Shown here: piece after piece, positions 10,933 to 21,689 of the stretch
Numbering within the stretch: the stretch's first letter is position 1
How the letters are laid out: every line of letters starts with the position of its first letter
DNA from: Closterium sp. Naga37s-1
Lineage: Eukaryota > Streptophyta > Zygnematophyceae > Desmidiales > Closteriaceae
Direction of reading: 5' to 3'
Assembly (NCBI GenBank): GCA_947471745.1
Contig: CANJKZ010000724.1
Location: forward strand, 496,001 to 560,000
Length of the DNA stretch: 64,000 nucleotides
Made by a program: the position numbers and the translations under genes
Notes under the pieces: generated by a model
Database searches by the model: none
What the model was told of the DNA's origin: nothing
What the model saw: the letters and a program-made list of their open reading frames with translations, nothing else

Positions 10933-13900
10933 TCAGTTCAGAGCCATCCCAGCCAGCTTGCAACACTTCCAATGCTGCTGCTCCACCAGCCTCTTGGTCA
11001 TCATGTCAGCCGGCTGCCCCGTGGTCTTCACGTAGCGCAACTCAACTTCACCCGCGGTTACCATGCTCCTCGTCCAATGCCACTTCACCCTCATGTGCTT
11101 CGTGAGTCCATGCAACACAGGGTTCTTAGCAAGAGCAATGGCACCCTGGCTGTCACAGTACAGTGGGGTAGGTCCTTGCTGCTCCTCCCCCAATTCAGCC
11201 AACAAACGCCGCTGCCACACAATCTCCCGTACGGCACGGAAGAGTGCCATGTACTCAGACTCCACCGAGCTCAAAGCTTGGTCAACCTGCTTCTTGCTCT
11301 CCCAAGCAGTTGGGCCTCCACCAACACAGCATATGAAGCCTCCCACACTTGTCATGTCCTCTGGTTCTGATGCATATGAAGCATCCGAGTAGGCGGTGAG
11401 GAACAAACGCCCGGGTTCAACACCATCCGCGCCCTTTTGGCGCCTTTGTGCCGCCGCCGAGTATTGCAGCCCAACGGTCGGTGTTTGGCCAAGATACTTG
11501 GCCACCCTCATTCCAGCTGCTACCTGCTCCTCATTAGGGCATTGCACAACCCTAGCCAGCTGCCCGGTAGCAAACGCGACGTCCGGTCGGGTGTTTACCG
11601 CCGCATACATGAGGCTGCCCACCAACGAGTGAAATCGGCGCCTCTCCTCTTCACCAACGCTCTCCTCCTCTGGTCCCTTCACACACTTGAACCCAGAGGG
11701 AAAGGGTGTAGCCACATGGCCTTCACTCTGCCCAAAGTTGGCAGCCAATGCCTCCAGGTACTTTCGTTGATGCACCCGCATGCACCGCTTCTCCACATCT
11801 CGTTCGATGTGGAGCCCAAGGTAGAAGCTCACGTCACCAAGGGCCTTGCACTTGAACTTGTCTTGAAGCTTCAGCATCACCTCCTTCACAAGGTCAGAAG
11901 AGGGTGAGAAAATGAGGATGTCATCCACATAAACCACCATGAAACTCCTCTGCTCCCCCTCGCCAAGCATGAACAAGGAGTGATCGGCCGTTGAGGGAGT
12001 GAAGCCGATCCCCTCCAACACTTCGCGCAGCTTCATGTACCATTGCCTAGGGGCCTGCTTCAGCCCATAGAGGGCCTTCTTCAGCTTCCACACTCTGCCA
12101 CTACCATCATCAAACCCCTCTGGCTGCGCCATAAAAATCTCCTCCTCAAGGATGCCGTTAAGGAATGCCGTTACGATGTCCATTTGCTTTACTACCCATC
12201 CTTTGATGGCGGCTCCCGCGAATAGGGTTCGCAGCGTCGTCGGCTTCACCACAGGGGCAAACAGCTCCTTGAAGTCCACCTTCTCCTTCTGCTGGTACCC
12301 CTTGGCTACAAGCCTAGACTTGTAGCGCTCGATCTTGCCGTCGGCATCCGACTTGATTTTGAAGAGCCACTTGGACGTTATCGCCGTACGCCCCTCCGGT
12401 AGCTCCACCAATTCAAACGTGTCATTCTCCTCGATGCTCTTCAGCTCACTCTCCATGGCCTTCTTCCACTCCTCAGCATCACTACTCTCCAAAGCCTCCT
12501 TGAGAGTTGCTGGTTCTCCCGGCATCTCCACCGGAGAGAAGAACGCGAAGGCACACTCCTCGTAGTCACTCTCCTCGTCGTCTCCGACCATCATTGCCGC
12601 TCCGGCCAGGGCTGTCTTGCCCTGCTTTCCCGGCGCATCATAGGTCAGCCTATTAGGGGGTTGAACTCTCCTCTTCCCCCTTCCTTCCTCCTCAGCTGCA
12701 GGGACTTGAAGGCCTTGGCGTTGCTGCGGTGTGGCTCGAATCCGTGGAGCACTCGTAGTACGGGAAGGGAGTGACGGTGCACGCTCGCTCACTTGCTGCA
12801 CCTCCTCCTCTTCTTCCTCTGCATCATTGGCCTCTCCCCCATTCACAAGGGAGGATTGCCTTGTGGTTGTGCTGCCGCTGCTCAGCTCCAAAGGCAGCTC
12901 CACATGCTCCAAACCGGAACTCTTCACCTCCCCAAACCGCACGCCTATCTTCGCCTCATTCTCCGCCTTCCAATCCTTGTACATGAAGTTCTCCATGAAC
13001 TTGCAGTCCCTGCTCACCAAGAACTTCTTGGTGAATGGGTCCCAAAGAAGCCATCCCTTGCTGTTTTGAGCCATGCCCAAGTGCACGGCCCACACCGCCT
13101 TGGCACCAAGCTTGTTGTGCCGAAGATGCTTAGGCACGAGCGCCATGCACATGCACCCGAACACCCGAAGCATATCCACCTTTGGCTTCCTTCCTAGCCA
13201 CTCCACATAGGGCACCCATTTGTCTGCTCCCACATGAGTCAAGGCTCTGTTCTTGGCCACACACGCGCTCCGCACCGCATCAGGCCAGAAATAGTCGGGT
13301 AGCCCGGCTTCAATGAGCAACCCGCGTGCCGCCTCCGTGATTGTGCGGTTCGCTCGCTCGGCGATGCCATTCATTGCAGGGGAGTATGGCATGGTGAGGG
13401 AGTGCCGAATACCATTCTTCTTCAGCCACAACCCAAACTCCTTGCTCAGGAACTCTCCCCCTCGATCGGTGCGGATTGACTTGACTAGACGGTCTTGTTG
13501 CCGCTCCACCATCGGGAACCAATCCGTCTTCAACGTTTCAGCCACGTCGCTCTTCTTGGCCAGCACGTACACCCAAGTCATGCGGGTGTAGACGTCGACA
13601 ATGGTGAGAAAATACTCAGCTCCAGCAGCTCCAAGCTTCAGGGGGCCCACCACGTCCATCACCACCTCATCAAGCGGTGCCTTTGCCGTTGCCTCCGAAC
13701 TAGGGAACGGAAACCGGGTGAACTTGGCTTGAATGCACGTCGGGCAGCCAAGCACCTCATCGGGCTCCCCCTTCACACGTATGCCAGCAACCATCTCATT
13801 CTTCACTAGCTGCTGCAAGATGGGCAGGGCCACATGCCCCATGCGCCGATGCAAGGTGAGCCAATCACACTCCCCCGTAGCCAAAGTCGGATTGGAGAAT

Positions 13901-15699
13901 GCCGCGCTCGCAATAGCGCCCCACATACTCTCTCCGTAGTCCTCCTCCGCTGCTGCCTCTGGGTTCTCCTCACCCTTTTGCTGCTCCTTGGTTGCTGCAC
14001 CACTCTCCTTAGGTTCACTGAACTTGCTGGTCCCTCCAGGTTTGCTCTTCTTGAGCTCATTCTCCTTAGCGCGACCGTTCGCGCCATCGTCGCTACCGAC
14101 CGCTCCATCCTTGGTGCTGATGCTTGCTGCCACTTGCCTCTCCTTAGGCATAGGGACCACTGGGATCTGCCACATCTCGTTGTAGACATCCCTGTCCTCA
14201 TGAAGGTCCCAAAGAATTCGATCGCCAAGCCTTGCGGTGTAGGTCTTGGCTCCCTTCGAGTTCGTGTCCATGCCGGCCTTTGCCAACCGCCGCACGGAAA
14301 TCAGGTTTGCAGCAAGGCTGGGCACCCAAAGCACGTTCTTGAGGCCCACCATCTTCCCATCAGCACCCTTGAACATGGCCTTGCCCATGCCTTTCACCTC
14401 TGCTCGCTGCCCCAAAGCTGATGTGACATGCTTCACCGGTGACGGCTCGAGTTCGGTGAGCAAGTCCGGGCGAGGTGTCATGCTATAGGTAGCGCCACTA
14501 TCAATCACCCAATAGTCCAGGGGGTGTAGGGTCACCTTCCCCACAGCTGCTGGCTCCTCAAAGCCTTCATCCTTCTCTGGACCAGCCGGTACTTGCGTCG
14601 ACACGAAGTAGAATAGACCCGGGTATCGATCGTCGCTCGGGTCCTTGTCGTTGTCTCCGCTCTTCATGTTTGCAGCTCCGCCACCGCGACCGCCACGGCC
14701 TCCACGGCCTCGTCCTCTCCCTCCTCCTGCTCCTCTACCCTCTTGGCCTTGAGCAGGGGTCCAACCATCAGGGAGTTTGTAGCAGTCGCGCCACATGTGT
14801 CCGCTCTTGTGGCAATAGTGACACTCGCCGTCGAATCGGCCGCGACCGCGTCCGTAGCTCTTGTCGTCGCTGCCGTAACCGCCACTCCTGCGGCCTCCGC
14901 CGAAGTTGCTGCCACCAAACCTTCCTCCCCCTCGTCCTCTGCCTCTTCCTCGACCATATCCACGGCCGATGCTCGCTGCCCCAGCGCCATCCGCACTCGC
15001 CAACTCACGGCGGCGGAAATCCTCTTGAAGGATAGCTCGCTTCACGTCTTCAAGCGAGAGGCGGGGCAAGTCGCGATTAAGGTTGATGATGAGCGAGGAC
15101 CATGACTCTGGGAGTAAGGCCAGCAACTTGGTCTTCTTTTGGAGCTCACTGTAGTTCAAATCAGCTCCCTCAAGCCGCGTCAACAAGTCGAAGAATTTCT
15201 GCACCCCTTCTTCAACCGCTTCGTCTTCTTCAATTCGAAGTGCCGCCATTTGCCGTTCCAACACCACCGCTACCGCCGCTGTTGCAGGAGCATGTACACC
15301 CTTGAGAGCAGCCCATGCCTTTGGTCCTTTCTCTGGTTCACGCTGGAATGGCTTGATGTGACGGATCTGACTGCTCCCCAACGCTTGCCCAAGTAAGAGA
15401 TAGCCTTGTGCGCTCTTCCGCACCCACGGGCTCTTCTCCGGGTCGTTCTCGGGGCGCTTCTCCGTTCCTTCCATCACCTCCAGCAGGTCATAGTGGTCAA
15501 AGATGTTCTCCATCTTGAAGGACCATTCAGCAAAGTTGTCACCGTTGAACTTGTCAAGCCCAAACACCCTAGGCTCATCCCTAGGTGGGCCAAGACTTGG
15601 TTGCATGGGCGCCATGGCTGAATCACGGGGTTGGCCTTGAGCTTGAGCTTCTCCACTGCCACCAGCACCTCTGCCACCCCTTTCCTCAGGTCCAGACAT
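10933..15699 (-). CDS. Copia Gag-Pol polyprotein of element C
   Basis: An uninterrupted 1588-residue polyprotein. I chose ATG 15699 (MSGPEERGG) because the frame upstream only offers GTG inside the primer site. Approximate order: Gag with FNGDNFAEWSFKMENIF near residue 50, basic RGRGRG stretch, classical CCHC knuckle CHYCHKSGHMWRDC near 292, and protease DSGATYSMTP near 398. Integrase zinc region LHRRMGH is near 610 and its core RTDRGGEF near 740. RT has DIVTAFLNGILEEE and catalytic YVDDILIF near 1255. RNase H has AYSDASYASE near 1435 and SSVESEYMAL. The length suits a complete copia Gag-Pol made as one frame. All catalytic motifs seen are intact, so it could be functional. Confidence 0.95.
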   Translation of the reverse strand: MSGPEERGGRGAGGSGEAQAQGQPRDSAMAPMQPSLGPPRDEPRVFGLDKFNGDNFAEWSFKMENIFDHYDLLEVMEGTEKRPENDPEKSPWVRKSAQGYLLLGQALGSSQIRHIKPFQREPEKGPKAWAALKGVHAPATAAVAVVLERQMAALRIEEDEAVEEGVQKFFDLLTRLEGADLNYSELQKKTKLLALLPESWSSLIINLNRDLPRLSLEDVKRAILQEDFRRRELASADGAGAASIGRGYGRGRGRGRGGGRFGGSNFGGGRRSGGYGSDDKSYGRGRGRFDGECHYCHKSGHMWRDCYKLPDGWTPAQGQEGRGAGGGRGRGRGGRGGRGGGAANMKSGDNDKDPSDDRYPGLFYFVSTQVPAGPEKDEGFEEPAAVGKVTLHPLDYWVIDSGATYSMTPRPDLLTELEPSPVKHVTSALGQRAEVKGMGKAMFKGADGKMVGLKNVLWVPSLAANLISVRRLAKAGMDTNSKGAKTYTARLGDRILWDLHEDRDVYNEMWQIPVVPMPKERQVAASISTKDGAVGSDDGANGRAKENELKKSKPGGTSKFSEPKESGAATKEQQKGEENPEAAAEEDYGESMWGAIASAAFSNPTLATGECDWLTLHRRMGHVALPILQQLVKNEMVAGIRVKGEPDEVLGCPTCIQAKFTRFPFPSSEATAKAPLDEVVMDVVGPLKLGAAGAEYFLTIVDVYTRMTWVYVLAKKSDVAETLKTDWFPMVERQQDRLVKSIRTDRGGEFLSKEFGLWLKKNGIRHSLTMPYSPAMNGIAERANRTITEAARGLLIEAGLPDYFWPDAVRSACVAKNRALTHVGADKWVPYVEWLGRKPKVDMLRVFGCMCMALVPKHLRHNKLGAKAVWAVHLGMAQNSKGWLLWDPFTKKFLVSRDCKFMENFMYKDWKAENEAKIGVRFGEVKSSGLEHVELPLELSSGSTTTRQSSLVNGGEANDAEEEEEEVQQVSERAPSLPSRTTSAPRIRATPQQRQGLQVPAAEEEGRGKRRVQPPNRLTYDAPGKQGKTALAGAAMMVGDDEESDYEECAFAFFSPVEMPGEPATLKEALESSDAEEWKKAMESELKSIEENDTFELVELPEGRTAITSKWLFKIKSDADGKIERYKSRLVAKGYQQKEKVDFKELFAPVVKPTTLRTLFAGAAIKGWVVKQMDIVTAFLNGILEEEIFMAQPEGFDDGSGRVWKLKKALYGLKQAPRQWYMKLREVLEGIGFTPSTADHSLFMLGEGEQRSFMVVYVDDILIFSPSSDLVKEVMLKLQDKFKCKALGDVSFYLGLHIERDVEKRCMRVHQRKYLEALAANFGQSEGHVATPFPSGFKCVKGPEEESVGEEERRRFHSLVGSLMYAAVNTRPDVAFATGQLARVVQCPNEEQVAAGMRVAKYLGQTPTVGLQYSAAAQRRQKGADGVEPGRLFLTAYSDASYASEPEDMTSVGGFICCVGGGPTAWESKKQVDQALSSVESEYMALFRAVREIVWQRRLLAELGEEQQGPTPLYCDSQGAIALAKNPVLHGLTKHMRVKWHWTRSMVTAGEVELRYVKTTGQPADMMTKRLVEQQHWKCCKLAGMALN

Positions 15700-15718
15700 T
15701 GTCGAAACTGCTCCAAGG

Positions 15719-15731
15719 GGCTCTGATACCA
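15719..15731 (-). other. Primer binding site of copia C
   Basis: On the minus strand TGGTATCAGAGCC lies two bases inside the 5' LTR end. It is complementary to initiator-Met tRNA. Confidence 0.9.
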
Positions 15732-15733
15732 CT

Positions 15734-16554
15734 TGTTATAGTCACAATAGGCTTGAATGTGCCTAAAACGAAAGATAGAGAGCACAGACGGATTTCTGCA
15801 CAGCGGCTTCAAACGTTGATAGCGTTCTGCTCACAGCTGCAAATGACCTGATTCAAATTGGATCTGGAGCGTCTTCACGTCATCTACAATTAGCAATTTA
15901 GATTGCACGATTTGATAAAGAATTGACGACACAGCGTCGGTTTGAACGAACGGTACTATGGCAGCCACTATAGTCTTAGAACACAAGATAGGAAGAGTTA
16001 CGAGTTGGGAATGACTCCCAGCTCCTACAAACCCCAAGAGCCGAGGTACAGTGATGTGGAACAGTGCCACACTGTCCCCAACCACGAAGGGTCTCGAAAC
16101 TACCCTTCACTAGGGCCTACACCAAGTGAAATGTTACACTACACAAAGTAATGTAAATATCTTCAATATCTTGAGGTGTACCCTTTTTTGGCGAGCTTCG
16201 AAATCACTTGAGGCTTGACACCAAGGCTCGGGCTCTTCATCACAAACTCATCCTTGAGTTCTTGATGGGTCTGCTGCACACACCTGCGACACGCCGAACG
16301 TTCGACACAGGACAAAATAGAAACTGCGCACGACAAAATAGAAACCGCGTGCGAGACACAAACGACCGCGTAACACGCGTCTAGCGATAACTCGCTATTG
16401 ACTCGACACACACACTCGACATCATGACTCAACATTCACACACAATTATAAGCATGAAATATATATTATCCCATGCCCTCATACCATTCCATACACACAC
16501 ACATTCACGCACACGGACAACAAGCCGAGTGCAAACCGTAGGGTTGCACCAACA
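15734..16554 (-). repeat. 5' LTR of copia C
   Basis: 821-bp partner of 10071-10891. On the minus strand this copy carries the promoter for the element. The plus-strand end GCACCAACA is followed by the duplication GCTGG. Confidence 0.95.
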
Positions 16555-16559
16555 GCTGG

Positions 16560-19281
16560 AGCTGGAGGCACTGGCACTGTGGCGCCTACATCGCGCGCTG
16601 TACGTTTCCAGACCCATGAGCAGCGTCTCCTCCGGTTGGAGAGGGAGGAGCGTGAGCGGTTTGAGAGGGCACAGCAGCAGCAGCAGCAGCAGGAGCAGGA
16701 GCAGTCTCAGTCGCAGCGGCAGGAGAGTGTAGAGGAGGAGCCACAGCAGCAGCAGGAGAGAGCAGAGGAGGGGCCTCGACTATAGCAGCAGGTGCAGTTG
16801 CAGCCACAGCAGGAGAGAGTAGAGGAGGAGTCACGGCCGCACCAGGAGAGGGTACAGCAGGAGCCCCGCCCGCAGCAGCAGGTTCAGTTACAGACACAGC
16901 AGGAGAGAGTAGAGGAGGAGTCACGAGTGCAGCAGCGGGTGCAGTTACAGACACCGCAGGAGAGAGTCGAGGAGCCACGGCCGCACCAGGAGAGGGTAGC
17001 GCAGGAGTCCCGGTCGCAGCAGCGGGTGCAGCTGCAGTCGCAGCAGGAGAGGGTAGAGGCGGAGCCACAGGAGCGGCAGCAGGGGCCGGTACCGTCGCAG
17101 CAGACGCCAGAGGAGGCGGAGCAGCGGCGACTGCGACTACGCGACCTCCCCGACCCAGCACCTGCACGCTTCGTTCGTGGTCCCCTACCGTCCCCTCCAG
17201 TTCCCCCTGTTGAGTCCCTTTCCTCGTCCCAGTGGACTCGTCGTTCTCCTCTCAGTCGTGCTGTGTCCCCAGAGCGTCGTCGGTCCCGTTACCGTGCAGA
17301 CGGTCCGTTCCACCTTGTTCTTCGCTCTCGTGTTCCACCTCCTCCAGTCCTTCCACAGCCTCCTGAGTCGTCACTCACTGTGCTTCACGACCCGTTGTCC
17401 GACTACCTCCGTGCTTCCCGTCCAGTCATCTCCCGTGTTTTTTCCGTGTTGGTCACTCACCCGACTGCACCCCTGTCGTCTGTCTCAGCACTTGTTACCA
17501 CTATCGCTGGCTTTGCCTCTTCCCACCGCCTGGACTACGCCGCTCACTTGGTGAGTGGCCCTGCTCGTTCTCCGTCCTCTGGGGGTGCTCCTGTCTTTCC
17601 CTTGGAGGTCCTAGAGGACAGGCAGTTCGAGCTTGGTTTCCTTGCGGCCGCTGTTCCTCATCTCTGCGCCATGCTGCTTGCCCCTGAGGGGGATCCAGAC
17701 AACCTTGACATCTTGATCCCTCGCACTCACGCTGAGGCGGTCTCGGGACCTTGGGCCTCGTACTAGATAGCAGCTGAGGAGGCAGAGATGGCATCTTATA
17801 GGTCCACAGGCACTTACGTCGACGCAGTCCCACCTCCTGGGACGAACGTCGTCAGTGGCCGATGGCTCTACAAGGTGAAGCGGCCGCCTGGATCACCACC
17901 AGTGTTCAAGGCGCGCTACGTGGCGAGAGGCTTTAGTCAGCGAGAGGGGGTGGACTTCTTTTAGACCTTCGCTCCCACCCCGAAGATGAGTACTCTTCGG
18001 GTGTTGCTGCATATTGCAGCCCAGCGCGACTACGAGTTGCACTCCTTGGACTTTTCCACCGCGTTCCTTCAGGGGAGCCTGCACGAGCAGATCTGGCTGC
18101 GTCGCCCGCCTGGCTTCACTGGCTCTTTCCCACCTAGGACCCAGTGGCAGCTGCGTCGACCAGTCTACGGCCTGCGCCAGGCTCCACGCGAGTGGCACGA
18201 CATGCTTCGCTCGACCCTTGCAACGCTTGACTTCTTTCCGTTGTCTGCCGACCCGTCACTGTTCGTCCGCCGTGGCTCGACCCCGTTCTTTGTTCTTGTT
18301 TACGTTGACGACCTGGTCTTTGCCACTCCCGACCGACACGCACTGGCCTCCGTGAAGTAGGAACTGCAGAGGAGACACACTTGCACTGACCTTGGTGAGC
18401 TGCAGCACTACCTTGGCCTGCAGATCACTAGGGACAGGGCAGCTCGCACCATTACGCTGACGCAGTCGCATATGGTCGAGCAGATCCCCACGCGGTTCCG
18501 CTTCCCGTTCTCCAAGGTACAGCTCACCCCTCTTGGTGTGGATCATGGGCTCACGGCTCCACCTTCAGACGAGTCATTTGAGTCCAGTGGTCCATATCCT
18601 GAGCTGGTGGGTTGTCTCATGTACCTGATGACCTGTACTCGCCCAGACCTAGGTTACCCTCTTAGCGTCCTTGCGCGCTTTGTTGCGCCTGGGAGACACC
18701 GACCGTCCCACTCGTACGCTGCTAAGAGGGTGGCGAAGTATGTGGCGAGTACATCAGGCATGGGACTTGTCCTTGGAGGGAAGCAGCCAGTTACACTCAC
18801 AGGTTACTCAGACTCGTCGTGGGCCGACGACACGGAGACGCGTCGGTCTACACAGGGGTACTCCTTTAGCCTCGGGGCAGGCGCTGTTTCGTGGCGGTCG
18901 ACTCGGGCGTCGTCCGTGGCCAGTTCCAGCTGTGAGGCAGAGGTGTACGCTACGGCCATGGCCGCTCAGGAGCTTCGCTGGCTGTCTTTCCTTCTCACCG
19001 ACCTTGGTGAGCGGCCTCGCTCTCCCCCAGTCTTGTTCGCCGACAACAGGTCTGCTGTCCTGTTGTGTGAGGAGCCCCGACTGGTTGGGAAGGCGAAGCA
19101 CATCCAGCTTCGTTACTTCCTTCTGCGTGAGTTGCAGCAGCGTGGCCAGGCACTCGTACGACGTGTGGTCTCTGAGGCCAACACTGCAGATATCTTCACC
19201 AAGGCGTTGCCGCCTTGTGACCACCAGCGTTTCTGCACCCAGCTTGGCCTTGTGCCTACCCGTCCTCACTTGCTTACGTAG
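16560..19281 (+). pseudogene. Spacer, RT and RNase H of copia A
   Basis: Copia A resumes after C inside the Gly/Ala spacer and runs into a long Gln/Glu/Arg-rich stretch (16680-17110), the pre-RT segment (VTHPTAPLSSVSALVTT, HRLDYAAHLV, LEDRQFELGFLAAAVPHL), RT and RNase H. TAG codons interrupt it near 16784, 17764, 17962 (Gln of VDFFQTF in sisters) and 18358. RT motifs DFSTAFLQGS and YVDDLVFAT are present. RNase H has GYSDSSWADD and CEAEVYATAMAAQELRWL, and the end is TADIFTKALPPCDHQ with TAG at 19279. The reading frame is otherwise continuous. Element J is its closest relative in the window. Confidence 0.88.
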
Positions 19282-19536
19282 AGATGCTTTGTCCTGCTTG
19301 TCTTGTATACCTGCATCTTATTATATTTGCTATATATCTGCATGTGGACTGGCCTTGTGGCCCCTTACTTGTCTTCGGAGTGTGTGGTGATTTTGAGCTC
19401 CACCCTGAGATTTGTCTTGTTCTTGTGGACTGGTCATGTGACCCTTGCTTGCTCTTAGACTGTGTGTGTCCTTGAGACCCACCCTGAGATATGTGTTGCT
19501 TTCCACAAAACTGCCATCACCTAGACTATGGGGGTG
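19282..19536 (+). other. 3' noncoding block of copia A
   Basis: Holds GGCCTTGTGGCC, GTGTGTGGTGATTTTGAG and TCCACCCTGAGAT, a second weaker copy of the CACCCTGAGAT motif near 19480, and the polypurine run ATGGGGGTG before the 3' LTR. Confidence 0.7.
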
Positions 19537-19685
19537 TGTCAAACTATATTTGTATAGTTTCTATATGTTAATCTAGGTGTTGTACAATATGTAACACTTG
19601 TGCTAGGAAACTTGCTAGGGTTTCCTATATCTTGTTTGTTCATCCTTTTCCTTAGTCAATTTCTCACGCTAGTTATTTCTTGACA
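19537..19685 (+). repeat. 3' LTR of copia A
   Basis: 149-bp partner of 2420-2568, followed by the duplication CGCTG at 19686-19690. Confidence 0.95.
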
Positions 19686-19690
19686 CGCTG

Positions 19691-20662
19691 TTCGCTCGTT
19701 CTGGGCCCACACCCTTCTTCGTCCTCGTCTACGTCGACGACTTGGTCTTTGCTACAGCAGACAGGACTGTACTGGCTGAGGTGAAGTCCGAACTGCAGAA
19801 GAGAGACACATGCATTGACCTTGGTGAGCTGCGCCGCTACCTTGGCTTGCAGATCACCAGGGACAGAGCCGTTCGCACCATCACACTCGTCCTTCAGCAG
19901 TTCGGGCTTCAGCACTCCACCACACAGCCCACCCCTCTTGCCGTTGACCACAGACTCACCGGCCCTTTTCCCGACGAGCCTTTTGACTCTAGTGGTCCCT
20001 ACGCAGGACTTGTGGGCTGCCTCATGTACCTGATAACTTGTACTCGTCCGGACCTCGCTTTTCCCCTCAGCGTCCTCTCTCGCTTTGTTGCGACTGGGAC
20101 ACATCGTCCAGTTCACTGGACAGCTGCTATGAGGGTGGCGAAGTACCTGGCGACTACATCAGGCATGGGGCTTGTGCTTGGAGGGACACAGCCAGTTGTG
20201 TTGACAGGTCACTGCGACTCTTCCTACGCCGACGACGTGGAGACACAAAGATCCACTCAAGGCTACTGCTTCAGCTTGGGCGCAGGAGCTGTATCGTGGA
20301 GGTCTACTCGGTCGTCTCCTGTTGCTTCGTCTAGTGCTGAGGCAGAGATCTATGCCGGTGCCATGGCTGCGCAGGAGCTTCGCTGATTGACTTTCTTGCT
20401 CACCGACCTTGGTGAGCGACCGGGCTCTGACAACAAAGCCATGGTCCTCCTGTGTCGAGAGCCTCGACTGGAGAGCAGAGTGAAGCATATCGACGTCGAG
20501 TACTTTCTCCTGCGAGAGTTGCAACGACGTGGCCAGGCACGCTTGGACTTCGTGGCCTTAGAGGCCAACTCTGCAGACATCTTCACCACATGTTCGACTG
20601 GTGACCACCACATGTTCAACTTGCAGTTAGGCCTTGTTGACGTAGGCTCTTGGCTACAGTAG
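19691..20662 (+). pseudogene. Copia Z, right part: RT catalytic region and RNase H
   Basis: Joined across A, the frame reads ADPSLFARSGPTPFFV, so this is the direct continuation of 1-2419. It contains YVDDLVFATAD, LGLQITRDRAVRTITL and RNase H (GHCDSSYADD, AEAEIYAGAMAAQELR). TGA at 20384 replaces the conserved Trp of LRWL. A short deletion removes the residues between GERPGS and DNKAM, and the C-terminal KALPP block is altered to TTCSTGDHH. The frame ends with TAG at 20660. It is inactive. Confidence 0.9.
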
Positions 20663-20861
20663 TCTTGTCTCTTGTTGCTTGCTGTACTTCTATATATGTC
20701 TGCAAACTCGTGAATTTGCCTTGTGGCCTCTTGTTTGTGCTCAGAATGTGTGGTGACTTCGTGATCCACCCTGAGCTTGCTGTGTTTCATTTCTTGACTG
20801 GTCTTGTGACCACATGCGTATCATACCTGTTTTGATGCCCCTCACTTAGCCTATGGGGGTG
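20663..20861 (+). other. 3' noncoding block of copia Z
   Basis: Contains GCCTTGTGGCC, TGTGCTCAGAATGTGTGGTG, TGATCCACCCTGAGCTTG and the polypurine run CTATGGGGGTG before the LTR. Confidence 0.7.
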
Positions 20862-21006
20862 TGTCAAACTATGTTTGTGGATTTAGGTATGCTTTAGTGA
20901 GTTGGATGTTAGGGGGTACAAAACTTTCTCGACACTTTGGTTGTATCCCTCCCTTTGACCTAGTATGATCATTCTCTCGCTACTCAAGCTAGTAGGTTCT
21001 TAAGAA
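20862..21006 (+). repeat. 3' LTR of copia Z, outer edge uncertain
   Basis: Starts TGTCAAACTATG directly after the polypurine run. It shares the CTCGACACTTTGGTTGTATCCCTC-type stretch with the LTR of H. The expected TTCTTGACA end is replaced by TTCTTAAGA, so the border near 21006 is approximate and no duplication can be tested, because the other end is outside the window. Confidence 0.7.
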
Positions 21007-21294
21007 GGTACACTAAAAGTCACGATATCGCAAGACAACAAAGTTGCTAAATTTTCTAGGTTTTTCGCCTTTTAGCTACATCGCGGAAAATGGAATTTGC
21101 GCTTTTTGGTGTCCGAAAGTTTTTATGCAAAACAAATGCAGTTCTGTTGCGAAGAGTGTCCAAAAAACAGCTACCGTATAGTTCCGGCTATAAGACCTGG
21201 GGGACTCTCTACAAATGCTTAAAAATATGCTTGGGTGGACATTATGGCGGCAGCAAATTTTGAAGGCCCGGGGTACACTTATTTATCATCTATC

Positions 21295-21425
21295 TGTCAT
21301 AATCTAACGAGCAGGAATGATTAACAGCAGAACAGATGGGTACAAATAGGAAACCCTAATTGGGTTGTACCCCATATGGGCTACCCCACTACAGCCTACA
21401 CAAAAAGCAGCATATAAGTTTGACA
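21295..21425 (-). repeat. 3' LTR of copia D
   Basis: 131-bp partner of 27435-27565. On the minus strand it reads from TGTCAAACTTATATGC to GATTATGACA and contains ATTAGGGTTTCC (telobox). Confidence 0.93.
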
Positions 21426-21689
21426 CACCCCCATAGGCAAAGTGGGGGAGAACAAGAGGTCACAAGAACGGTCAAGCAAAGCAAGCTCAGGGTGGATCAC
21501 GAAGTCACCACGCATTCTTAGCACAAGCAATGGCCACAAGGCCAGTTCACATGCAGGGTTATATATAAAGGAGAACAAGAAGTACAGTGATCACAACCTA
21601 GCAAGTGTAAGCATGCAGGTATAAGTATATAGATCACAGTACAAGCAAAGCCAAGAAGTGAGCAAGTGAGGCCAAGTAGGCACAAGGCC

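Larger units (their letters stand above)
10071..16554 (-). mobile_element. Intact copia retrotransposon C
   Basis: Full element of 6484 bp on the minus strand, inserted in the spacer of A with duplication GCTGG (10066-10070 and 16555-16559). The LTRs are 821 bp and differ at one position that I can see (CGCTAATGAC against CGCTATTGAC). A single long open frame encodes the whole polyprotein. A primer site lies next to the right LTR and a polypurine run next to the left LTR. Its protein is not closely similar to the A/B/F family. It is the best candidate in the window for an active element. Confidence 0.97.
2420..19685 (+). mobile_element. Copia retrotransposon A, complete but split by elements B and C
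   Basis: The element is bounded by 149-bp direct LTRs (2420-2568 and 19537-19685) that start TGTCAAACTATATTT and end TTCTTGACA. The 5-bp target duplication CGCTG is present at 2415-2419 and 19686-19690. An initiator-Met primer site follows the 5' LTR and a polypurine run (ATGGGGGTG) precedes the 3' LTR. Removing B with one TCGTT copy and C with one GCTGG copy leaves an element of about 7.5 kb in the order gag, protease, integrase, RT, RNase H. It interrupts the RT of element Z in frame. Several stop codons make it non-autonomous today. Confidence 0.95.

Noticed and set aside
21007-21030. CACTA transposon end (CACTAAAAGTC)
   Set aside because: No inverted partner TAGTG with matching sequence was found in the window, and the motif is directly at the edge of the Z LTR.
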